Shown here piece by piece: positions 31,601 to 42,429 of a stretch of DNA of 47,477 nt. The notes beneath the pieces were generated by a model that was not told the DNA's origin, made no database searches, and was given only the letters and a program-made list of their open reading frames with translations. The translations under genes and the position numbers were made by a program. Every line of letters begins with the position of its first letter. Within the stretch, counting starts at the first letter, position 1. The DNA comes from Plantago elongata (taxonomy: Eukaryota; Streptophyta; Magnoliopsida; Lamiales; Plantaginaceae), in NCBI GenBank assembly GCA_036897095.1, contig JAYMSP010000552.1, positions 1-47,477 on the forward strand. The letters run 5' to 3'.

Positions 31601-34600
31601 TATTGTGCAAAATGTTTTGAATCTACAGTTGATTAGCCTGATAAGAACCAAAGTTTTAAAGGATCTACTCAAGAGGATCCAAAGTAAATAATCAAATCAC
31701 TGCTTCAACAGGTCCATAAACATTACTGTACGCACCTCAGGAACCTCAATGTCAACACCATCAACCTCCACTCGAACTTGCCAGGGGAAATCGGCAAATG
31801 TCCTATCCATTATAGTCTTGGCACCTTCTCTAGCATAAAGTACTTTATTCAAGAACTGCAACAGTGATGAGATCATTTAAGCTCCATGATATAAAAAAAT
31901 TATAATGAAAACAAGACAGCATTCAGAGCAGAAATCTGCAGAGTCCGCTCAACAGCAAGAAATGGTAGATAGTTCTAGGATGTATAGAAAAGCTTTACTG
32001 TTCTTATAACTTGGCTGAGTGGAGAAAGGGAGACATGACTGTCGGTTTTTTCCCAAATGAGACGTAATTTTCCACCCAATTGATAATATATAAGGAACCA
32101 ATTAGGATTCTTCACTACTCAGCACAATTTAGAGATAAAAGTAACTGTAAGGAGCCCCTATACGATCTTTATGCTTAAACAGGAACCGAATTTATCATGG
32201 ATCATGATCAGATTAAGTTTTTGTCCAATCCTAATCTCGCAACAAGCAACAAAAAGACGAAAAGTCAATCGCTTCAATTACAGAGAAACTACAATGACTG
32301 CTTTTTGGAGACTTGAAATCAATAGAATGTCAAAGCAAGCAAGACTAATTATTCCGTGTATCAGTTGCACCACACTTCGTAAAAAATGGCAAATGGTGCT
32401 CTTAATATCAACCGGCACTTCCCTACAACAAGGTGTTTGGACAAGTCTTGTAAGTGGAAAAAAGACATTTCGAGAGCCATCCTCTAAAAAGGGCTTAAAA
32501 CACTGCTCAAACAGGACTAGTTGCCTGGAGTAAAACCGGTAGTAAACCAAAGGAAATAAAAGACCAACTATTTGCGAAAATATTCTTGCCTGCAATTAGA
32601 TGAAAATGATAAATGCAAGAATACTCAGTGATTTTCCTACAACTTCACCATCACTCTAATAAATAAATAAATTTCTGACTAAGAAGATAAGAAGGGTGGG
32701 GGTATAGTCTCTATTGTAGCTCAGATCATTGATGTATGTCATAAGATATACCTTATTTTAGTTTATACTGTGTATTTGTTTTTCCAAATGACTTGGAGAA
32801 ACATCAATGCACAACTGGTGTCCTATGTGTATATTATTAATGAGATAACATAGATAGATATGTCTCGAGCAGACCAAAATGAATGTGTTTTCAAGTTCCA
32901 AGGCAAAAATATGACTCTACCTGGTTATAAAACTTTTCAGGGTTCTCTTCTCTCAAATTGTGGATTTCTAGTGCGACCTTCGCATCACAGCCAACCCCTA
33001 CAATTAGAACATCAATTATTGATCATGGATCAGTAGGAAGATTGTGGCTCGCAACTGAAATTAGTGACTTGCAATTTGTGCACCTAGAGTGCATCCTAGG
33101 TAGATAAGCTAACTAAGGATATGCAAATGCGTGAAACTTAACAAAAAAATAAGTCTGACCAAGAAAATACCAACCAGGCTGCTAGATAAGACTTAAAATT
33201 ATCTTAATTACTAACTATGAATTATTTATACCAGTCTCATTGTGTAATTATAAAATTTAAAGGCCTGCAAACACAAATTTGCAGAATTGCAAAAGGTTGT
33301 TCACAAATGTTTCAAAATAGTTCATAGGATTGACAACCCTTTATTCTAGTTATTTGAAAAGCATCCCCAGTAAGAATAACAAAGAAGAACGTGAAAATTT
33401 TGGTTTAAGGCACTGTAGGCTGGAGGTATGAATGACACAAGATATGATTAAAGGTGTTAACACAGTCAACCGGCTGAAACACTTCCATGAGAAAGAAACA
33501 CAGAGACCGAGGACCAAAACAATGTGATGATAAAGCAAGGAGAACACTTTGGTGGGAAAATGTAGGGGAAAAATAAGATTTCGAAGAAATAAATATTATT
33601 GTACTGGTAAAACATACTCCCTCCATCCCGGGTTCAACTTCCCGGGCGCGGGCACAAGATTTAAGAGAAGATTGAATAAAGTAGGCTAGGGATTTTCCAT
33701 TTAAGGGAAGGGAAGTTGAACTAAGGATGTCCCAAAATGGAATGTGGGAAGTTGAAATTGGGACGGAGGGAGCATGACCAAGTAAATTAAGGTCCAATCA
33801 GCTTAGGTAGGCAATTAAAAGTTCACAAAATTGAAATTAGTAGGATATCTACAAATATTTCATAGGAATATCTGCTAGACGGGCTTATATCATACAAGCT
33901 CAGTTAAAATGGGATAATGTTGTCGAGAAAAAATATATATCAATAAACAAATGATCATCAGGAAATGACCATACCAAGATAGTTGTTCATAAACTTGGGG
34001 GATTGGAGTGCCTCTCCTGCAAGGTTAGAAATTGAAACCTTCCATCTATCAAGAATTGTAACAGCAGCATGTTCAATATCTTGTAGAAGTGTACAAAGGC
34101 CTCCTTGCCTTTCAACTGAGCCAAGGCCACCTCCCCAAGAAAGAACTCGGGCCAGATCATTTCCTGTTCCGGCAGGAAGAATGGTCACTGGTGGAGGAGA
34201 TATATAGTTTTGCTTGTCCAAGGCATTCAAAACCCATCCAACGGTACCATCTCCTCCACAGACTAGAACTCGGAAATGTGGCACCCTCCTAAATAAGTAG
34301 AATCCAGCTTCTGGACCATTTGTCGAGCTTAATTCAATAATCTATTAAGAATAAGGTAGTCAGTGTACTGATCATAAGGGAAGAAAAGCTAGGACAGAAC
34401 ATGTAATGTAATCTAGGAAAAAAAGAAAGGAATTGAACTCCACGAATTCAACAAGAGCATCTGAACAGAGAGTCAGTGACCCCATGAGAGTTAGCTACAT
34501 GAAACCTATCCAGCACTAAGCACAAACTAAATCACAGGGCACAATCAATATGAAGACAGTCAAGCATGAGACTTACAAACACAATTGATTCCTCAAAGCT

Positions 34601-36146
34601 CATAAATCACTAATCAATAACTCCGAACAAGGATATGAGATATTTCATGGGGATTCAACACACAAATAGACACCCAAACCTTCCCAGAGCCCAGAAATAC
34701 CCCCACTTATGAGTCTACCTTTATTATATGGTGCAAAAACAGCTATCGGAAGGATAACATGAATTCTACCAGTGTGTAGTCAGAGTGATCACAAATTATT
34801 GATCATTGAAATGAAGGCATGTTCAGCAAGTAACATAACTACTCCACATTGAAATGCCGTATGAAGAGATTCATGCAGGCAATCTTGAATTCAAGCTTTT
34901 ACATTGCATACTGAATTACAATGGTAGCCTGACAAGAAGTTTCAGCGGTAGCTCACACCTGTACAGTATTCAGAAGAATGTTCAGTCTCTGCCTGAGTGA
35001 ATCTCCACTTCGAGCACCACTCTTCTTGTTGATGAAGACTAGTAGGGGCCTTGAATCTGTAGGTAAATCAATCAATTCATACTTTTGCTTCATCTGTACT
35101 GACTGTAACTCATCCTTTCGATTTAAAGATGAGCTTCTCTTAAGGCTGGGTATCTTTTCAACCTTCCTTTTGTCACCATTTATACGTTGGATCACTTCCT
35201 CTGCATTAACACCTCCGTTGATGTATTCTTCTGTTCCATGAGAACCATTGGCTGTTTGAGTGGACTCTGCTGTGCTTTCTGTGGATGCATCATTTGTTTT
35301 AATAACATTACCCGAGTCAGCTGAGATCCCATTTCCACGCTTATGCTTCTTACTTTGACCTCTGCTGATACTAGCACGGACAGTTGATGCTATTTCATTT
35401 GCTCCATGGGTAATTGAGCTCAGAAATCCACCAGAAGAAGTTCTATTCAGTTGTTTTACATATAAAGGCGATAGGATGAGCCTCTTCAAAGAGCCCAGAT
35501 CACAAATGTCACCTGTTTCATTATACATGCTAGCATGGCAGTCAACATGCACTAGGCGCTGACACCACAAGCAGCACCATATTGGAGACCCGCCAAGAAA
35601 AGAACCACTGCAAGGATCTTCACAGTAGCTGCAGAAAGCGGATTCATCAGGTTGATCTGTCACTTCTGTCCATCGTACAGCCCATTGATGCACCACATGA
35701 TCATAGCCAAACATTGACACACATTTACAGTCCTTTTGGGCATTAGAGGAACACCCCAAGTGAGCTGCTGCACCACATATACCACAATGGTGGATAAAAC
35801 TGTCTGAAGTTGTCATTGGGCCAATAGTCTGAGAAGGCGACATAGACTTTAAACACACACAGCAGTTAAAGCTTTTCGCTCGAGTCAGTGATTCCAATTT
35901 CCATGTATGGGGAGCTAGAGGAACCTTGTTCTTAGCTTTTGGATTCTTTTTAGACCTTGCTATGGCCTTCATCCAACTTAAGTTAATATTTCTTCTCCAT
36001 TGGAAAGCAGTATAGAATATAGTAAGGATTCCTATCAAACCAGCAATGAAGCAGGATAATATAAATAGACGAGATTCTGCAGTATCAGCTGAACCAAAAC
36101 CTATCCAGCTGGGAAGCAAAGCTTCCGATTCCCTGTAGTCATCCAT
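28665..36146 (-). CDS. DGK1: Diacylglycerol kinase, cluster I (DGK1 type), 7 coding exons
   Basis: Exons on the minus strand: 34959-36146, 33975-34341, 32921-32997, 31736-31855, 31131-31295, 30609-30746 and 28665-28814. GT-AG junctions and phases agree, giving 734 residues, close to Arabidopsis DGK1. The N-terminal hydrophobic helix (residues 27-50) anchors the protein in a membrane. Two C1-type Cys/His domains follow (about H80-C142, and C172-C203 with an extended end to C215). A low-complexity Ser/Thr-rich linker (240-345) leads to the kinase catalytic domain from residue 366 ([11 protein letters not shown]), with the ATP-binding GGDGT at 425-429 and [10 protein letters not shown] at 452-461. 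The accessory domain contains [12 protein letters not shown] and [14 protein letters not shown]. It phosphorylates diacylglycerol to phosphatidic acid in lipid signalling. All catalytic motifs are intact, so it should be functional. Intron 2 carries a Stowaway element; intron 6 a repeat-rich insertion. Confidence 0.96.
29185..30010. mobile_element. Possible inverted-end element in DGK1 intron 6
   Basis: The left part (GGGGGTGAATTACGTATGG, CCCCTTATATTTAG) and the complement of the right part (GGGAAAATTACAGATACTAC, CCCTTACATAGACC) resemble each other, suggesting imperfect terminal inverted repeats. The interior contains the GCTTCCGCCATGG repeat cluster and AT-rich DNA. The ends are not sharp and no target-site duplication was found. 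The open frames inside (29356-29643 minus, 29479-29830 plus) are low-complexity and not credible. Confidence 0.4.
29440..29660. repeat. GCTTCCGCCATGGAAGC repeat cluster
   Basis: Variants of the near-palindromic words CTTCCGCCATGGAAGC, CCATGGTGGAAGC and GGAGCTTCCTGCTCC recur about ten times in both orientations over 220 bases, giving a locally GC-rich, strongly foldable segment within an AT-rich intron. Confidence 0.75.
33617..33772. mobile_element. Stowaway-type MITE in DGK1 intron 2
   Basis: The left end is CTCCCTCCATCCC, preceded by TA, and the right end GGGACGGAGGGAG, the diagnostic Stowaway (Tc1/mariner) terminal repeats; the element is 156 bp. The interior also pairs (GTTCAACTTCCC with GGGAAGTTGAA). 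The right flank is CA rather than TA, consistent with one mutation of the TA target-site duplication. Confidence 0.88.
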
Positions 36147-37600
36147 TGCTTAAGTTCTATCCTCAAACATTCAGCTCAGATTTATAAACAAACCCATCTG
36201 TGTGATAGCAGTCAGCAAATGATCACTTGACTTCGGAAAACAACACTCTAAACAAACTTTTGATTGTATGACCACAACAATCACATGACGCCCATTTTAT
36301 GTGTCAAGCAATAGCTTAAAATTATACATGTTCACCCTGAGCTCCTTCACTGGGAGGAGACAAAACCAAAGGCCTCCAAACGTGAGAGGAAAGACCTGGT
36401 ATGATTTATTAATAAAATATCAGTCAAATAGTACACAAATCGAAAAATAAACTGAAGAGACAGGCTCCTGTCAAAATCATAATTCACACCATAACGATCA
36501 GCATGAACCAATTTCAATTAAATAATACTATCTGGTACAGCTTTGACAATCTTTAAGTTGAGTAGTCTTGTCACAATATCATTAACAACCAATAGTATGA
36601 CAAAAATCATGGATTATGCATCAAACTCGTGTTCATTGCAGGTCCTATTACAAACCAAATGTTATTTACAGTTTCCACTATAAACCAAATGTTATTTACA
36701 CTTTACAGTGCCAAATGAAAAGCATGCACTACTAGAAAGCGGAAACACTTATGCAGAAACGTTAAATGTCACTCACAAATCCTATTCAAGACCATCTCAA
36801 GCATTTAACACAAAGGATTCAAGAGTTAAACAACACAAAACATGTATGAGTATCAGCAGAAATAATGACACCTAAGTAGCAAAACAAGCAAGCATAAGAA
36901 GCGCATAAACCAAATGTTATTTACAGCACCAAATGAAAAGATGCAGTACTATAAAAGGAAATACATATGCAGAAACGCCGAGTGTCACTCACAAATCCTA
37001 TTCAAGACCAAATCAAGTAATCAATGCAAAGGATTCAAGTGTTAAACAACACAAAACAGGTATGAGTATCAGCAGAAATAATGAAACCTAAGTAGCAAAA
37101 CAAGCAAGCATCAGAAGAGTATAAAGCAAATGTTATTTACAGTACCAAATGAAAAGAATGAACTACTAGAAAGGGAAATACATATGCAGAAACACAAAAT
37201 GTCACTCACAAATCCTATTCAAGACCAAATCAAGCAAGTATTGCAACAACACAAAACCGGCATCAACATCAACAAATATAACGAAACCTAAGTGACAAAA
37301 CAAGCAAAAAAAAAAAAAAGTTTTGTTCAGCATTAAGATCAATTACACACAAACAAATCGCGCAACTCGATCAACAACAAGCTAGACAGAAGGTGAGCAA
37401 AAACGAAGCATACCTGAAATTAATCGGAAAAATCAAAGGTAGTGTGATGGAGCTGCAAATAGAGTTAATAATAATCGTAATTGATAAGAATGGAGAAAGG
37501 TGAGAAGATCAAATTCAAATGGTGAGAGAGATTAAAGATGAGATTCTTATATTGTTAAATAAAAGTAACAGTCGGGATTCCTTGAGATGAAAGATGTTCG
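36147..37600 (-). promoter_or_regulatory. DGK1 leader: 5' UTR exon and 5' UTR intron
   Basis: On the minus strand a pyrimidine-rich leader (CTCTCTCACC, CTTCTCACCTTTCTCC) around 37530-37415 ends in TTTCAG|GTATGC at 37414, a good donor. A plausible acceptor (CTATCACACAG) lies near 36200, just before the DGK1 start at 36146. This implies a roughly 1.2-kb intron in the 5' UTR containing the 217-bp repeat array. Transcript evidence is needed; the call rests on splice-site-like sequence only. Confidence 0.5.
36656..37300. repeat. 217-bp tandem repeat, about 2.8 copies
   Basis: The landmark CCAAATGAAAAG recurs at 36711, 36929 and 37145 (periods 218 and 216). Each copy continues with ACTACTAGAAAG-like sequence, CAGAAACG or CAGAAACAC, GTCACTCACAAATCCTATTC, AAGCAAG and TGTTATTTACAG. 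The third copy is shortened. The array lies in the probable DGK1 leader intron. Confidence 0.92.
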
Positions 37601-37982
37601 AACAGAAACGAAGAGAAATGGGAATCTCCAATGGTGGACGTGGCGGTGGCCCAGCGAACAGGTCACGCTTATGGCCTATGGGTCCCGTGCGGTTCGTTTT
37701 ACCGACATCAACAAAGGGGTCCACTTTACCATTCACCAATGAATTTTACGCAAATACCAAAACATTTCTTTTTTTTTTTTCTTTGATTACCAAAACGACT
37801 CCAATAGACATGAAATAGATTGCATCGAATTTTGTGGAACTGACTTTAAAACACAAAATTTTATACCACAATGTTTCATAAAATACATCAATTGATAAAT
37901 AGACTGTCGAAAGTTAACATATATTATACATAAAATAATTAATATTATTAATTAATAAGTCTATGTTAAGAAAAGTAAGATG

Positions 37983-38876
37983 TACAAATGTACCCTATAT
38001 TTTTTTAAATATGCATGGTTATACCCAATATTTTAACATTGTACGGATGTACTTTATGTTTTCGAAAACTATGTACACTTTTTTCAATAGTGGTGTGTAC
38101 TTCATGTATGCAAGTGGGCTTACTGTTTTTGCATAAAAAATCTAAATTCACTATTTATATGACCAACAAATTAAATTTTCTATAAAGTGTAGACAATTAT
38201 AACAAATTCTTTTATAGTTTCAAATAAAATTATTAAGTATTTTTTCAAATAGAATGTTTTATTTAAGGTACAAATTAAATATTAAAAGTAAAAAATGAAG
38301 AAAATAATATTTTTTTCATATATAACTTTGGAAAATAAGTACAAACATATTATTATAAATTTTAAATAAGGTACAAAATATTTTCCTCAAAAGTTGTCGG
38401 AATAACAATAATTCATACTAATATATTTCAAAATTCTACCTTTAAGAATTTTGACACTTTTATTTTATATTTTCAGAAGTATTCATATAAATTTTAATAA
38501 TATCACTATAATAATTTTCGTTAATTTTTTTATTTATATTAATATTTTTATATTAGTAGTGCCATTATGACTATTTATATTTCTTTTCATTTTCACAAAT
38601 TTATGTTTTTCATTTTATTATAATTATTTATTATATTTAATAATTTAAATTAATATTTTCATCTTTGTTACAAAAAATAAATATATATTTATGAAATGTA
38701 TTATTTGTATGCTTAAAAAGCAAAATCACTTACACACATGGAGAGTATACACGCACCACTATTGGAGAAAATGTTCATTTTTTTAAGAACATAAGGTACA
38801 TTTGTGCAATTTCAAGAATACAAACTACAACTGTGAATCTTTTGAAGAACATATGATACATTTGTGCATTTTACCC
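37983..38876. mobile_element. MULE-like foldback MITE with long terminal inverted repeats
   Basis: The left end begins AAGTAAGATGTACAAATGTA and the complement of the right end GGGTAAAATGCACAAATGTA. Similarity continues for about 165 bases, through CAATAGTGGTGTGT on the left and CAATAGTGGTGCGTGT on the right. The element is 894 bp with an AT-rich core and no coding sequence. It is flanked by identical 10-bp duplications ATGTTAAGAA at 37973-37982 and 38877-38886. Long inverted ends and 9-10 bp duplications are typical of Mutator-like elements. Confidence 0.85.
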
Positions 38877-38886
38877 ATGTTAAGAA

Positions 38887-39654
38887 CGAAATAAGTTTAG
38901 TTGTAATACAAAAATACACCAATATTAAAAACATGTGTGTTGATTAGTAAATCAATGATTTTCATGATAAAATAGGTCTGTCTCTAGGTAAATTACTTAG
39001 AAATCGTCTCTTAAGAAACATTCTCGACTTTAATAGTATTTAAATTGTTACATTTAGCCCAATACTCAATCACTAAACAACAATAACCAATCAACTTGAA
39101 CAATGTTACACCTATAGAAGAATCAATAGTCGCACAAACAATTGAACAAGAATCAATCAAATACACAAACCAAAACACAATGATTTGTGTGATTCAACAA
39201 TTGTCTACATACACGGGAGTAACCAAAGATTCTTTTATTGATCAAATCAACGACAATGACAATAAAGCTTCCACAATGTCGATTTACGGAGAATCGAATC
39301 AGAAATCAGAGAAGTTACATATAACTGGAGAAAGAGGAAGAAGACGGTTATTCCGTTATTTTCTATTATGGAAAATGTAATGACATGAACAATATAAGCG
39401 CAAATCCGACTTTATGACATCATCTTCGCGCATCACCAACCAACCCGTGAATGACATATCACCCAACCCAAGCGAAAACACGCTTTCAACACCTTATTAT
39501 GATTTATTCCTTCCAGAAGCTCACTAAATAGACTTAACGTTGTCTTTCTGACTGTTGCCGCAACACTCCTTCATTTCTTCAAACTTTCTTCTTACTGAAT
39601 TCAATCTATTCTCACAAATCTCCATCTTATATTGAATTCCACCTCGGTACTCCA
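38887..39654. other. Gene-free stretch with an unsupported frame
   Basis: AT-rich. A 94-codon plus-strand frame at 39096-39380 has no recognised domain and no promoter; I do not call it a gene. Part may belong to the degraded copia element to the right. Confidence 0.3.
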
Positions 39655-40183
39655 ATTGTCACTCTTGGGGTTGGAGTAGACCTTCTTCCTCAATCATCTT
39701 CTTGTGTTTACAAGCAATCAGAATGTCATCAACATGCAACAACAAATATAACAATCATGTGTCTTTATCACCGGTCTGATAGATACAACTATCATAGTTG
39801 TTTCTAATAAATCCCACATATATCATAAATACATCAAACACATCTTGTACCAATGCCTTGGAGACTGTTTCAGACCATACCGAGATTTCTTGAGTAAACA
39901 AGCTTTAGAATCAACATTGTTCAACTCCACTCCATCTGGTATTCTCATGAAAGTTTGTTCTTCAAGGTTCCCATGCAAGAAAGTAGTCTTCACATCCATT
40001 TGTAGACAGAATCCATTTTGAGTAACAGTAGATAATAGAATCATGACTGGAGTATAATTAACCACATGAGAGAAGATTTATGTGTAATATATGCCCTCTC
40101 TTTGTGCAAAGCATTTAGCAACCAATCTTGCCTTGAACCTTACTTGTCCACTGTTGCAAATTCATCCTTATTCTGAATATCCA
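39655..40183 (-). mobile_element. Ty1/copia reverse transcriptase fragment
   Basis: The minus-strand translation gives KARLVAKCFAQREGIYYT, NGFCLQMDVKTTFLHGNLEE, KKSRYGLKQSPRHWYKM and, after a frame change at about 39823, GFIRNNYDSCIYQTGDKD followed by HVDDILIACKH, the YVDD box with Tyr changed to His. Stops interrupt it. The high-coordinate side begins exactly where LTR copy A ends. Confidence 0.88.
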
Positions 40184-41200
40184 TGTTGGTTCAGATAACC
40201 GTAAAGTAAAAGACTAGAGGAAGGGAGGGGAGGGTAAATAGTCTCTTAAAAACTTTGGCGATAAAATGGTTTCCCATAATGTTAAGTGACTTTATGGTAC
40301 TTAAATTCAGATAGTGAAAGTCTTTCTGGAAAGTGCACATGCTCAACAAGTTATAAATATATGTGTTAATACTTTGACACTAATGTAAGTGTTGAAAGTA
40401 AGTGCAGAAAGTAAAATCATAGTAGATTTTATAGTGGTATCTGAAGGTGGTGTAATCCTTCAACTAATCCACTTCATCCTCTCAGACCTAGAATCCACTA
40501 AGATATATATGAGTTACCCTTACAGTGATCATATCTCTCGATTCTTAATATACAAGGTTCCCAACCAAGTATTCCCCCTAAGTTGTTCCCTGGCTTCCCA
40601 ATTACTTCCTATACTCAAAAATTTCCTTGGATTTGTTCCTTGGCTTCCCAATTACTTTATATACTCAAACATTTCCTTGGAGTTGTTCCTTGACTTCCCA
40701 AGTCAAGCACTTTCTCTACTCCACACCCCTGGTGGTGTTTGTGTAGTAGATTGTCAGACTGGTAAATTAATAACTTTTGCATTTATGTCTACCTCCTTGA
40801 ACAATATTGCTTAGAGTGAAATGTTCTTTTTACTGGCCCAAGACTATGTTCTTAGTTCAAGATGAATGTCTTAAGCAAGTTGCAATTGTGCTTTCAATTC
40901 AATACCTTCACATGTAGAAATAGTTTGTTAAGAATCAAGACACTTAGAACTTTCGTGCTTATTTAAAATCAAAAGCTTGGTCGCAATGTTAGCTAGAGAG
41001 TAAGTAGGCATAAGATATCCTGGAAAACCACTCGGAAGTTCTATATAACTTCAACGTTGAAGTGTGTGTTTTCATCATTCTAAGAGGTGGTATTTGTAAA
41101 TGAGAATCAAATCGTTTCAATAACTATCCGTTAGGATTTTTAGATTCAAACTACAATAAACCCATTTGATAGTGTGACTAGAACTTTTATTTCGTTGTTT
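40184..41200 (-). mobile_element. Sirevirus-type LTR (copy A)
   Basis: Minus-strand LTR of the same family as copies B and C. It shows ACTATTTACCC followed by CTCTAGTCTTTTAC, ATCTGAACCAACA at its 3' end (40184), GGATTACACCACC, CTATAAAATC, repeated TTGGGAAGCCAAGG words and, near 41110, AACGGATAGTTATTG. The 5' limit at about 41200 is approximate. No coding region of its own element is attached. Confidence 0.7.
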
Positions 41201-42429
41201 CAGATATTAACGTTGTAACACGCAAGTTCAGTGAAAGTAATTAATGCTTCATACTATCATTTGTCATGTTATGGCAACAACACAATGCACGCTTATTTAG
41301 GCAATGTAATGTCCCTATAGAGAGCAAATTAGCTTCACAGACAAAATGTGTAAATCATAGCTTCTATCATAAACATAGTTATTCTAGAAACTAGCTTTTT
41401 CCAGAGTGCTCTTCAATGCATAAAGTCTATGATGCATAACACCTAGGTTTTTCAGCAATCTTGTGCAATCTTCTTGTCTACAAATACTTGAGCTCGCTTG
41501 TTGGATGTCTTATGTCTTGGTCTTCTTCAAAGATATGAAAATTACATTCATAGACATAACATTCTATACAAGATTTGCTAATCTATCAGATTTAGTATAC
41601 TACAATCACCGAGTCGAGGTTGAACAAGGTCGACTCGAACCACCGGTCGGGTTTCAAAAAATAGTATCATAGGAAGCACGGATACGTGCTTTTGGTTTGA
41701 GTCCCCGCCGTGATACGTATCCAGGGACGGACAAGCCTAAATACGAGGGTGGGACGTCCTTGCTCAGAGGAAAAATCTTAATTCGCTTTGATGTGGGTGA
41801 ATTACCAAGACCTAGAATAAGAAACCCTACTTACCAAAATTGAGGCCCACATGTCGTTATTTCTTCCAGTTGAGATCCAACACACTGATTCTTATTGTGT
41901 CTATAGTTGCTCAATTTTTGGCATCCAAACTGCCGATTTTTTCCAAATTTGTTTGTTTGGACTTGTATTTATTTATTTATTTATTTTGTGAGTAGTGTTG
42001 TCGGAGTTTTGTTTATTTCCCTTTTGAAAAAGTGTGGACCAGAATATTGTACTGGATTTACCAGTGTATTCAATACACCATCTAACACTATAAATAGTAT
42101 AGCTGACTTGTTGAATAGACCAGGTTTAGAGAACACGTACTACCACTTGTAAACACACAATCAAAGATCACCATTAATTAGTATCTTTGATGATCAGTGA
42201 TATGTATAATTCTACAGACTAGTTCCTACGTAAGCCTGGAACAAACAATGTGTAGTAATAATATTTATGGTAATTATGCTGAAAAATATTTACTCTACAT
42301 ATTTAACACACTTGCCAATAATATATATAAATTACTAATATATATCCCTGAACACAAAGTATTTGAAGAGATTTATATTCGTTAGAGGCTTGAAATATGT
42401 GCATATATTGCTAAGAGTAAGTATAGTAA
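41201..42429. other. Unassigned AT-rich stretch
   Basis: Several short open frames, none with a recognised domain. Around 41600-41760 the GC content rises (GTCCCCGCCGTGATACG), possibly the end of another repeat. No host gene seen. Confidence 0.3.

Noticed and set aside
32171..32595. Frames of 120 and 105 codons on opposite strands
   Set aside because: They lie in DGK1 intron 3, with no domain and no conservation signal.
33405..33797. 130-codon minus frame
   Set aside because: It spans a Stowaway MITE inside DGK1 intron 2; chance reading frame.
34978..35377. Frames overlapping DGK1 exon 1
   Set aside because: Shadows of the strongly supported DGK1 coding exon.
39096..39380. 94-codon plus frame with plausible composition
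   Set aside because: No promoter, no domain, and in a transposon-rich stretch; not enough to call a gene.
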